A DNA stretch of 64,000 bases from Anthostomella pinea. Its lineage: Eukaryota; Ascomycota; Sordariomycetes; Xylariales; Xylariaceae. Made by a program: the position numbers and the translations under genes. Of this stretch, positions 43,601 through 55,222 are shown in pieces; within the stretch, counting starts at the first letter, position 1, and each line of letters starts with the position of its first letter. The notes under the pieces were generated by a model that had not been told where the DNA came from, searched no databases, and saw only the letters and a list, made by a program, of their open reading frames with translations. The stretch covers positions 248,001-312,000 of the forward strand of contig CAUWAG010000007.1 of the NCBI GenBank assembly GCA_963556695.1, read 5' to 3'.

Positions 43601-46600
43601 TGGGATATGTAACCTCTACTGATTCCCGAATCTTCAACGAAGTGCAAAACGACCTCTCAGATCGGGCGCCCAGCAACGGGTATAAGCATTGATCTCTGCC
43701 AGGAGCGAAAACGTTCGTGCCAATTGATTTGTTTGACGAAACGCCGATAATACGTAGAAGCGTATTGACTGGCATGTTTTGGTGCTGTATAGAACGAACA
43801 ATGGATGTGTGGACCTACCTTGATACCATCTGCGCTATTCATTCATGTGACCGCAGCCGAGTTGGGAAGGGGGTTTGCTCAAGGCGCTGGACTAGTGCAA
43901 GCCTGGTCCCAGGTTCAGCTGTGGTACTGACGCAAGCCTCGTGACATATTCTGCATCACGCCGGAGCGTGGCGTAAGAAGCAAATAGAGGAGGTAGGTCA
44001 AGAAGAAAACACCAATGTCCACAAACCACTTATGGTTATCCGACACACGGAGCGGAGTGCCCTACGAGCCTGCTCGTGCAGCAGCCTTGCTGTCGTCGGA
44101 GGTGGCACGCCGACTAAAGCCCTGCATGGGACTCGGCAGTGCCATTAGGTGAGGATGAAGAATATGGAAAGAGAAGCCCTGATGAAGTTGGACATGGCAA
44201 GCTGAGGTAGAACTGAGCTACCCGTACATGTTATTCGCCGAAAGCGGGGAAGCCGTGACTACTGCAAGGTTGATGCCTCGATGAGGACACCACTAGAGCA
44301 GGGTAGGCGAAGAGGAGCTTCAACCAATGAAGCAAGACGAAGAACGCCGAGCTGGAGAGGGAGAGCCGGGGGCGGGTAGGGTTCATCAATATGCTTGACG
44401 AAATCCGAGCTTGTAAGAGCTACGGTCCGTGTGGGGGCTTGATTCCAGTTCACCCAGTGGCAGGTGGAGGGGAGTATACGGCAAACAGTGCTTTCGCGTG
44501 ATGAGGTGCCAAACCGCGACCCTGCCGCGGTTGAAACGACCCGTAAGAAATGCCCCCAGCATGGACGCCTCTATCCAGGGTGTCGTCGGGACCACTGTTC
44601 CCGTCGGGACCACTGTTCCGACGCCTTGCTACTCCGGGGATGTACAGGCGGCTGATGAGACCACTTTCTCCTGTAAACATAGGTTGTGTTCAACAAGGCA
44701 AGGAAAGAGTTGCCATTGCTAGCCGGAGCCGCAGCAGTGAGGTTTTTCGCGTTTCCTCCGTAGTCGCGAACGCGGTTGCGGATGTCCAAACTGGGTAGCC
44801 GGTCTACCACACCACGCCACACATACCCAGCGCGATCGTGTCCAGAGCTCAAGGGTAGGCCTTATTTGGCACCAGACGACGACAAAACCTGTGTTCTGTT
44901 GGAGGCACAAACAAGTGCGTGGCTGCGTGTGACTTCAGATGGCGCATGCTTCTAGAATCCAGCTGGAAGCGCAGGAGGAAACCCGGTGCTCTGGGTCCTC
45001 GGTCGGGTGTACCCCAATTCTCACATTGTGGGCTACCAATTGGTCGACAATTCAGCTGAGGCTCTAGATGTGCCAGCCGTCATGTCTAAGCCATAGGTTG
45101 CTCGTTCCTGATTGTCGGGACAGAGGCGATGCTTGGCGTTTCTAGGCGTCCCGATATCAGACGACGGAAGTGCCCAGTTCGGCGTCATAGGCCGTTGGCT
45201 CCAGACCCGCATCGTGTAAGCCGGTTGGAAAGTCCATGCGTGCTGGCGGTATCCATATCCACTGTTCCCTTTGAATGGGTGCAGTCAGAGCGTCAACGGC
45301 ACCGAGCTTGGCCCTCGACATTGGCTGGCTCAAAAGTGGCCGCAGCTATCCCTCGAGGTAGGGGGGTTGTCAGGCTCGCATGGGTGTATATGCGCAACTA
45401 GCGAAGCGGCCGGCTGGTGGGCTCGGAGCTGTTGGGCAACCTCGAATAGGTCGTGGAGAGCCCAACCAATCCACGTCGCCAGGTAGGTCTAGAATGATGG
45501 GGGCGCTGCCAGGCGGCCAGAGAAGCTCAATCAATTTATGAAATCCCACGTCGGTTTGGATGAGCTTTCCGGTTCGGACGATGTGCAGAGTGTGAGTTTC
45601 CATGGACGCCTTGGAAGCCTGGAAGCTCGAAATGCGACCGGATTGTCGCAAAGACCCGTACATAATGATGAGAGGTGACGGCATGTGTGCAGGGCTTCTG
45701 CAGGGCTGCGAATCATGGCAGATCCCTTTCGGGCAGAGGCCGAGCAAGCGAACCATGTCATCTGAGGCAAGGCTGATGCGAGCCAGTCACACCAGCACCG
45801 ACACACACAGAGGAAACCGGCCAGGCGGATCAGGCGTTGCAGTTGCAGTACAGGCGCCGAAGACGAGGGAATGGAACATCAGAAAGGTACGGAACCAGAA
45901 ATCCAGAAATAGGACACTTGGGAGGTATGTCGGGGCATTTCGGAGTGCCTGGCAAACTCGGTATCTGTGCACGCAGAGGGCGAGCGAGTGTGCGCGAGAG
46001 TAGCGATGAGAAAACAACCGAAGCACATGCTGAGCGAGGGTCGTGGTGGAGGGTGTTTGGCGTCGGCGTCGGCGTTGACCATGACCATGACCATGACCAC
46101 TGCCCATTGGCCATTGACCGCTGGACGATTGGTGGTTAGACCTATCTGCCTTGGGTGTTGAGGGCAGCGCGGGTGACAATGCAGCATGCAGAGGTCGTTA
46201 TGTGTGGATGGCGATGATAGTGGCGGTGGTGGTGGTGACGGTGGTGGTTGTGGTGGTGACGACAGAAGCCAGAATGGACAGAAAGAAACGTGCCAGAAAC
46301 GTGACTGGTTGTGGGTGGCCCTCGGCTGGACTGGGCCCAGCATGAAAATTTTCATGCCATCGTGACTTGTGCAAAATGAGGATGGGGAAATTGAAGATTG
46401 GAGAATTGGAGAATTGGGGAATGAGGTGGGAACGGAGACGGAAAACGAACAAGACCGGAAACGGAGAGGCATGGGAAACGTAACATTAAACGGTGTGGAG
46501 ACTTAGGCAGTAGGCAGTGGGCAGTCGGGGATCCGTACGATGACGGTTTTGTCACGGAAGACTAGATGGCTGATTTCAACGCACACCGTGTGACCCCAGC

Positions 46601-47822
46601 CTTGTGTACGAAGTACATGTATCTCGTCAAGGTAGAGGCTGTCATCTACTCAGGACTCAGTACTCCTGAGGCCATCGATGTTGCTTGACAGCGCCTAGAG
46701 CGGCTGTCTTCTAATTAAATCCCCTGTTACTGAAGGTCCCTGTCCTGTTGCCGATAGGGCCGCAATGAGAGGGTGATAAACAACGTCAATGAACCGCATC
46801 GGGACATGGCAACATGCAGTGATGCAATCAACAGACTGGGGCCTAAGCTCACGTGCATATGAGCAAGCCAGAGGGGCTGTTTACAGCACCCAAAGTACAT
46901 GTAGACAACCACCAACATACATGGGTACATGTAGCCCATCACATCCACATATACTCGTATATAAGATACTTGTAGCAATAATAAGCGTTGAGAATCAGCG
47001 GGACCATCCCGTCTTGGTATGTCCACGATGCCACGAAGGACGGACCCCAATCAACATTGAAGACAATGACACGACTGCCCAAGACCACGACCTCTGGGCA
47101 AGCCGGTTTAGGCTAGGATACGCGTCGACCAGGCGGCCAAAGTCTTGGACGACAACGGGAGGGAAAGGCGAGGCAAGCTAGGCACTGTAGGCATGTAGCA
47201 CCCAGCAGGTAACGCGATTCCACCGTATACACTCATCTGATGAACCTCCCACACACAGACAAACCCCCTCTCTCTATAGATTTACCAGTGCGTTTTCTGT
47301 GTACGAGCTTCACCAACGTGTGGGCGATGGTAGAGTCAGGCCGATCCATGGGCAGGTGACGACCTTGGCGATGTATCTCGTCAGACGGTCAGCAGTCGAG
47401 TGCGACTCGCGAGCCTCTGTTCCCCTATCCCCTATGAGAGGACGGCGGGGGCTCTCAAGCCTCTTGCAGACACTGGAATCTGGTGCTTCAAGTCTCGAGT
47501 GGCACGGCTGACAAGTGCCTTGAGGCAGTACTGGCTTGGCTGTGAAATGTGCCAAACACCCAACAGTTGCGAGCGAATGGAGGCCGGCCGTGCCGTTCCA
47601 CCGTCCTTCCAAGCCTGCAAGTCTCAAGCCAAACCGTGTCATCTGTATCGAGTCTGTCGACACGAGAGTCCTTGGCGGCCAAGCTTTGCAGATGAGACGG
47701 GTAGCACTCATCACGGCAATTGAGGGTGAGAATGAAGCATGACGAGGTGAGTGAGTGGCCGACTGATGACTTGCTGTCTGAATATCTGACTGCATGTACT
47801 TGGCTTAGCTCGTGTCCCCGGG

Positions 47823-47880
47823 GCGGCAGCGGCAGCGGCAGCGGCAGCGGCAGCGGCGGCGGTGGTGGTGGTGGTGGTGG
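47823..47880. repeat. GGCAGC/GGTGGT microsatellite
   Basis: About five GGCAGC copies run into a GGC and then GGT trinucleotide tract ending near 47880. It could encode Gly-Ser then Gly in the plus direction, but no supported gene contains it. Confidence 0.8.
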
Positions 47881-50104
47881 CACGGCGGTCAGCATGCATC
47901 TGGGTCGGGAGGAATTGGCCAAGCTCCCAGGCGTCGTTGCCGTGGCACAAAACCGGTGCGCTGATGTTTCATGACCCCCGCGTGATTCGTCGACCGTCTC
48001 CAAAGAAGGCGACGAAAGTACTGTACAGGTACCATTGCAGCATGCATCGAGTCCTGTGACTAGAGTGAGGACCGACGGGATCGAGGTTGGACGGACGGCG
48101 CGATCGATCTCTCATTTTATCGAGTCTCGACACCGGACACAGAGAGAATGAAAGGCACTGTACCTAGGTAATCCCAGTCAGCCCAAGACAACAGATGGAG
48201 TATCAAGCATGAAGTTTGAACCATTGCACCAACCACACAACAACGAGTCTCTCTATATCGACCACCCCTACCTTACGGCACTGGTATTGCATACCAGTGC
48301 CAAGGCTGTTGACGCAGTATGACCAGATCGTATAACGTGCCCAAGTAATAAATGATAAGATGCTGAGTAGTGAGTGAGATGACTGAGATCATAGATGGGA
48401 CCTATGTGCCAAATACCATATGCAGTCAGACGGGCAGGGCCCCGCGAGCCGAGCGGCGGGGGAATGACCAGGGCACAGATGAGAGCAAGGTTCCTGAAGC
48501 TTGACTGACCTCCCGTGGGCGATGATCATCCTATTACCGCATCTCCCACTCAAAGGATCGCGTGGGTTTCGGCACGCCGTATCTGGTACTGGCGATGCGA
48601 CGATGCAATGGAATGTCATACACGCGCGTGCAGTAGGGCAGTAGGGCCGGGGACGGAACGGAACGACCAACATTTATACCGTCGGCGCACCGTATCGCAC
48701 AATCAAGTACGGTCCTTGGTAGTGGTGGTCATTCTCATGCTGATTATCATCCTCATCCTCATCCTCGCCCTCGCCCTCGTCCTCATCATCCATACGTACA
48801 TGTATGATGTATCATCCCACGCGCCCGTGTCTCTGCTACAACTACCGGTACGCAGTACCCAGTACTAATAACAAGCATTCCACCATGGCAGCATCCATTG
48901 CGGCACGGGATCCTGGCGCGAAGCTGTGGGTGATCCCGCAGCCCGCTCATCGCCCGCCTACTAGCTCCCATGCTCCGTGCTCCGTGCCCCGTGCCCCTTG
49001 CTCTCGAGTCTTGACTCTTGAGTCTTGAGTCTCTACCTGTTCTGCCTGTTCGGTCCTCAGTTGTTCCCATAACGTGAAGCCAACAAGTAATCCCAGTCGA
49101 GTGGCAAAGCTAGGAAGTGCAGCCGGCGACTAGTTGATAGAGGAGGGCGTGGGATGTCCTACAAGCTTCCCAAGCCTCCCAAGCCTCCCGAGCTTCCAAG
49201 CTTCCAAGCTTTCAGGCTTCCGCTATGAGCTCTTGGTATGTCTTGGGACTGTTGGGTCTATCGTACACGCACTACACTACACAGTACAGTGTTTTGGCAA
49301 ATACATATTCCAAATGGACAATCATGGCCACCCCCTGGGCGCTGTGCCCGTTTGAGCATCTCCTGTCTCGATCTGGTAGACCGCAGACCGCAGACCGCAG
49401 ACAGAGCGTATCTAGGTAAGTAGACGGCGACCGCATCCCATCATCCATGGGCCATGGCGAGCCCGCTGCCCGCTGCCCGCTGCCCCCCATCCCCCATCAC
49501 CATCCCCCCCATGGGCCATCATCATCCCCCCCATTTGCCCGCCAGGCTACAGCTACCGTTTCCGCCGTAGCAGATGTCAGTGGCCCAGACGAGGCGTGCT
49601 GCTGGCCGGGCTGGGCCATCCCACTCCAGAAGTCGTCGGTCGTCACTCGGAAGTTGGAACTTGGGTGTAAGTTGTAAGAGAGAAGTCTTAAAACCTCGCA
49701 CGCTCCCCCGGCCGAAATGGACCTGGACCTGGACCTGGACCATCACCATCAGCAATCCTTCAACCAACAAGTTCCCTCGTTCCCAAGTTCCCTCGCACTC
49801 CTCTCGAGCTTGAAGCTTCCATTCAGACTACTGATTGCAACCATCAACTTGCAACTTGGAATATACAATTATACTCTACCCACCTGCACCGGCACCAGCA
49901 CCTGCACCCACCAAGGTCCGTTAGTGTCAAGTGAGCAGCCGTTGCCAGTTGGGGCCCGGACGTTCTGCCCGGTTAGGAATTGCTGTTAGCTGTTACTGTT
50001 ACGTCGACATTATCAGTAGCCGCACAGCAGTGACAGCGCATGCACCCGGTCCAGTCCAACAGACGAACCTACACTACAGCCCTGGAGACTGCAAACCACA
50101 GGCC

Positions 50105-50195
50105 ACAGGCTACAGGCTACAGGCTACAGGCTACAGGCTACAGGCTACAGGCTACAGGCTACAGGCTACAGGCTACAGGCTACAGGCTACAGGCT
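50105..50195. repeat. 7-bp tandem array ACAGGCT, thirteen copies
   Basis: Thirteen consecutive perfect copies of ACAGGCT span 91 bp, with partial or variant copies at each edge (ACAGGCC before, ACAGCC after). It lies about 800 bp before the copper-fist gene. Seven is not a multiple of 3, so it is not a protein repeat. A second short array of CTGTTCGC units follows at about 50278-50308. Confidence 0.9.
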
Positions 50196-51007
50196 ACAGC
50201 CAGGTACCATTGAGCCAGTCCCTCCTCCCCACCTTCACCGACGGCCGACTGCCCGGGCTTGCAAACCCAATTCGCCGCCTGTTCGCCTGTTCGCCTGTTC
50301 GCCTGTTCGCGTATGCTGCTCTGACAGCTCGCGATCCGCCATCGCCGCCGACTAAAAACGGACTCAAAGTTTTCTAGTCTTCTCTCTTCCTCCTTCCCGT
50401 CTTCCTCTTTCCGCTCTTGAGCCTTGCCGGCATTATTACCCAGGGGCCGACCGAACAGATCTCCACTCTACTGCTTTGGTGCGTTTCGTTGCGCTGCTGC
50501 AATACACCTGCGCCTGCGCCTGCACCTGCACCTTGTCACTCACTGTCCCTTTCTCTCACCGGGCCCTGGGAACTGGAGATCCATCCCGCTCCTCCGGACA
50601 CGACTCGGCTCCTGCGACTGCGTCTTTACACACGCGTACACACCCTTGGCAATGCGTGCATAGAAGGCCAGAAAGGCTTTCTCGCTTCTGCGCTTTGTTA
50701 TTGTTAGTTGCCGTCTGGCCCATTCGTTACTGGTTGCTGTACCTACTCGGGCCTTTGTCGCCGCGCGCTTGGCGCCCTCTCTTCCGCCCCGGCCGCCCCC
50801 AAGAAAGCTGCCTCTCAACACAACCTAAGTACCGTAGCAGTGCTCACTGCTCACTGGAGCGCGTGTCCGAGGTCAGAGCCTACGCCACAGGTCCTTTGAG
50901 ACCTTGGAATCTACTGGACGCCACCCCGTTGAGGCCCTCGAGTCGCCCAGTCGTCAACTCTGCACCTCGCCGGCTCTCTGCTCTCTGCTCAGCAGTTATT
51001 AAGCACC

Positions 51008-52576
51008 ATGTTAATTGACGGCGAGAAATGGGCCTGCGAGGCCTGTGTTCGCGGGCATAGGGTCAGCAACTGTCAGCATTCAGGTAAGCGTTCAATTGTC
51101 GTTATTCGATTGTCGTCATTTCAATTGTCTTCCTCGGCGCATGGCCTGTTTGCGAGCCCGTGTCTCATCAATTGTCAATGGCCGCCGTGGGGCAAGAGAA
51201 CTAGGTATAAGACAGCAAAAGCAAAAGCAAAAGCCGTTGGACCTCGCTCGTGCATTGTGCAACCATCAAGAGGCCGGTCGCTAATATGCTCGCCCAATCT
51301 GCACAGATCGGCCCCTCCAGCACATCAACAAGAAAGGCCGGCCCGTGTCGCAATGCCACCACTGCCGCTCCATGCGCAAGTCGCGCTCGTCCCACATCAA
51401 ATGCGACTGCGGCGAGAAGACACACAAGTGCGCCCACCTGCAACAAACCCTCGAGGGACACAAGGGTGAGCTCTACGTACCTTAAGACCTTGAAACCAGA
51501 GATGCCGAGACAGAGTCTGACCTAGAGTTCCGCCTCTTACAGAGAGCTGCTGCTGCAATCATGGCGGCCGTTGCTCGTGCTCGCACAGGAAAGAGCCGTC
51601 GCTCGACACCGTACCCGAGTCCGAGTCCGACCTGGAGAGCAGCTACCCGGCTAAGCCCAAGCCCATCAGCCGCCGCCGGCGGGCCAACACGGGCCACTCG
51701 GAGCCCATCCTGAGCTTCGACGAGAACGGCCACCACAAGCCCGCCCACAAGCCCACCAAGGCCTCGCAGAAGTGCGGTCCTTATACCCTGTCCCGCGGGT
51801 CTTCGATGCACAGCATGAGCAGCGCGAGCAGCAGTCTAGGCATTCCATCTGCCGACGGCCTGGCCCAACGTGGCAAGACAGGCGCCCGCTCCCGAACCGC
51901 TACCGCGTCGTCGGGATCGGAGCGGGAGACGCGCATGACCGAGTCTCCCCAGGCATCCCCTTCGATGGAGGGCGACTCGACCTTTCAGCAGCTCAATGGC
52001 CAGCTGCCGCCGCTGGACCTGTCTGGCATCCAGTACCCCGAGTACTCGCCGGCCTTTGATCTGTTCGGCGTACTTTCGGACCACGAGGCGCCCATGTTCA
52101 GCGCCGGCCTGAGCGCCGCCTCGGTCGACTGGACCCAGTACGACGGCCTGGAGCTCAAGGGGGAGGACTTTGCTCCTTCGAGCTTCGGCCAGGCCCAGTC
52201 GTACAAGGGGTTTGATCTCGCGGGCTCGGTGGAGCCGACGCTGACGTCCAACTCGGGCGATGTGTCGGAAACCGAAGACTGGGCGCCGACGTTCGGCAAT
52301 GCGCAGCTCGAGGGTTTCCGCAGTGGCCCCGCGAGTGGCTACCTCGACCTGTCGCAGAACCAGACGACCATGTTGACCAGCGCCGACCTGGGCACGCTCG
52401 ACTTTGACCAGTTCAAAGGCACGGCCGACGCGAGCAAGTACCTGTCCAACCCTTCGGTGGTGGACGAGGCCAGCCCGGCATTCCCTCTCGACGACACGTA
52501 CTGGAACATGAGCAACTTCAACGACGGGATCACGGAATCTCCCGACCTTGTGGCCTCCTGCCTGTGGGCTACTTGA
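51008..52576 (+). CDS. copper-fist transcription factor
   Basis: Exons are 51008-51083, 51307-51465 and 51543-52576; introns are 223 nt (GTAAGC...CACAG) and 77 nt (GTGAGC...TTACAG), giving 422 residues. The protein starts MLIDGEKWACEACVRGHRVS, the invariant opening of copper-fist domains. It continues through the zinc-binding cysteines (SNCQHSDRPL), the minor-groove KGRPVSQCHHCR segment and KCDCGEKTHKC. After intron 2 comes a Cys-rich block with CCCNHGGRCSC, the copper-sensing part. The remaining 320 residues are Ser/Pro-rich and acidic, as in an activation domain. Relatives are yeast Ace1 and Mac1, fission-yeast Cuf1 and Podospora GRISEA, which switch copper-uptake or metallothionein genes. 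I cannot decide between the activator and uptake types. A metallothionein gene lies in the same window, 46 kb away. The ATG sits exactly at the domain start. Confidence 0.93.
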
Positions 52577-55222
52577 CGACCCCGATGAGCGGTCTCGGCA
52601 GGGGCTACCTTTATACGTTTCTCAGCAATGCTAGCTGTCAGGATGACTTGGTTCGATTTCGCACGGCATCTTGTTTCTTCATGATACCATGACGCGTCAC
52701 GAAAATTTGGAAGCTCTTTCCAAGCTTCACGTATACCCCCTGGGTCATCTATTTCCATTTCGGTTCTTTCTTGATGCTCGACGTTCCCAGTTAGGATAAT
52801 CATCTTCGCGTACGGATATAGGCGCGTTTGTAAAAAGGGCCACGAATGAGATTTCTCCTTGTTCGGCGGTAGACTATCAAGGGGAGGTTCTGGGGCGTTC
52901 GGACTTGTTTTAGTGGTGGAGGGGAGGAGTGGAGGAGTGAAGGAGGAGGCGGGCGGCTACTTGGACACATTTCCTCCTTTCTCAACGACCGTACATATAT
53001 TCTCCTGAGCGCTTTCGGCTTTTCTCAGACTCTTAGATCAGACCCTCGACGGGCTGCGAAAGTAGAAGGCGTCGCCCGCGACTCCTGCGTTGCATATACT
53101 AGACGTAGAGGCCCGGCAAGGGCATTTGTACATAGACAGGGAACGGCAATCAATCCGGGGTTGCCTGTTTGTGTGAGGTCGCTCGCTGCCCACTGGCATT
53201 GTGTGTAATTGTCTCGCGTAACCTGGAAGTCAGTGCCCATTCCCCTGTCCTGCCTGTGACTGGAGGATGGAGTGAACAGCCGAATAGCGACATAGCGACA
53301 TGGCGACGTAGCGTTCGTGTCGATCCTCGGCGCCTCGGTCAAGAGGTGGGATTCTGGAAATGACGGCCCACTCCAGGCGCGTCCGTCTTCGTCTCATATG
53401 ACATAGCTCGCACGCGGCACGAGCGAGGAAAATTTTCAGACTTTTCCAGCCGATGTCGCGGCGGCAGTTATTAGTGCAGGCAGGGCCAGCTCGGCGTGCA
53501 TTGCAGTCGGTCATTCCAAGTGGCAGGTCAAGCCAAAAATATAAAGTCTTGCAGGGGATTTTGCTGGGGCGGGTCCTCGAGACGGAAGATTGACTCGGTC
53601 AAGGAGACACCAAGATCAATAGCCGCGCGACGGCTCCAGGAACCAGCAGAGCCACCCGAGCGAGCCAAGTGAACCGCCAGCCATGGCGCGAATGGGGGGA
53701 CCGAGGGGATACCGGATACCTGCTTCCCATGTCGTCGCGGCTCATCCTGATTCTGTCGGGTCGCCGTCGTATGTTGTTATAGAGATGAGGCAGGGCAAGA
53801 CATGGAAGGGTGCCAAGCGGTGGTCCTCCAAATATATTTATATATTTATGTGCCTGATTCAGACCACACGCGGTTGACAGCCAGGAATGGCCTGACGGCG
53901 CGGTGGCCTGATGTGGAACGAGAACAACACACATGGTCAGGAGAGAGACAGAACACCAGCCAGCAGTCGGTGAATGTGCTTCGTGCCTCGCTGCGACGCT
54001 ACGATGCTGTCGAGAACTTGCCCTTTCCGGCGTCACAGGCCTGGTGATTGGGTGAGAAGGTGCATGAACGCCTGCCGGCTGAATGCATCCCATTGCTTTA
54101 CATCGTCTACTCCCAATTATGTCTGCATGTTACCCGGTCTTGCAGACTTGCAGCACCTTGCACGACCTGAACTCAATTGAATATTTCACAATGGCCACTA
54201 CTAGACTTTATCATACTTGACGCCGGGTCTCAAAGACCGAGGAACCAGGCGACCATGTCAGCGTGCCTTTATCGGATAACACCTCTCGAGTCTCGACTGG
54301 AGAGCCTTGGCGGAAACTTTCGACATGTGAGACCGTCTTCACGGCCCGCCGGCTGTGGTCAAACATCTGACTGCCCACATGTGTTCCATCTCACCCCAAA
54401 ACTCCATTGCTGGAGATGCACGCATCGAGTGCTGTATTACTATTATTATTATACTATGGTACAGGAAACTGCAGTCGGTCATATATCCATGGTCATTGAG
54501 GCATCCAGGGCGACTCTGCCTCTCCTCCCTACTCCACCCGAGATGCAGGTTTTACAGACCCAGGAAACGCTGCGTAAATGGGGAGAATATACGTAGCATA
54601 CGACGGCGCCTATGTGCTGGATTCGCCTATATCCCGACGCGGACGTGAGCTCGGAAATTTCCTACGTCATAAATCCTAGGAGCGACAGCCTCACCACTTC
54701 CATGTTGCTTCCAGCGGACCACCATGCAGATGCCGAATAAGCTGGCAATCATACAGGCCAGGCCGCGGGCCTCAGGCTGCCATGCCAGGCAGTCGCTCGA
54801 GTGAGCAACCCCTGCGCCCACTCCCAGTCTCCGACCTCAATATTAGCATTTAACAGAGCCAGCCGAGCCCGTAAGTCCACCACCAACATCGTACAACAGA
54901 CTTGGCGAGCGCGTGCTTCCGCCACGACCCTCGGAAACCACCACAAAGACCAGTGGTTGTGCAAGTTGCCAGTCAGCCAGGTGGCCGGCTCTCACTCGGC
55001 GCTTTGTCAGCTGACACATGGTCGGGTCGCTGACGAGTGACTTTTGAGACAAAATAATATACAATGCCGCTACTCTCCCCAAACGGGTGTTCCAGCGAAG
55101 AGTTTGGCGGTAGCCATCAGACCCGTCACCAACATGGGTTGGATTGCGGCTACGAGGTTGCTGTCGGGCCGACGAACAATTAAGGAGCAAAACGTGCAGG
55201 TCTGGGCTGGGGCGGCACAACC
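52577..55222. other. gene-free stretch
   Basis: 3' flanks of the copper-fist gene and, on the other strand, of the RGT1-like gene. The frames on both strands are short and featureless. A TTACTATTATTATTATACTA run lies near 54435. No RNA gene or mobile element is recognised. Confidence 0.5.

Larger units (their letters stand above)
40644..51007. other. 10-kb gene-poor stretch with many simple repeats
   Basis: No gene can be supported in about 10 kb. Some GC-rich frames between 41.3 and 43.4 kb (for example 41310-41612, 41933-42169 and 42818-43408) have more protein-like composition than the rest. They vaguely resemble pieces of a fungal transcription factor (GGFTDDLLPSD, ISWLDVDVDIDHILD, LDTMRSLFRLVEL), but no zinc cluster or joined frame could be built; a decayed regulator is possible. 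Simple repeats are frequent: ACCATG units at about 46078-46100, GGTGGT runs near 46214-46260, GGCAGC at 47823-47880, CATCCT/CGCCCT near 48747-48790, CTTGAGT near 49005-49030, CCAAGCCTCC near 49167-49215, and the 7-bp array at 50105. The last kilobase is C/T-rich and is probably the leader of the copper-fist gene. Confidence 0.5.
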
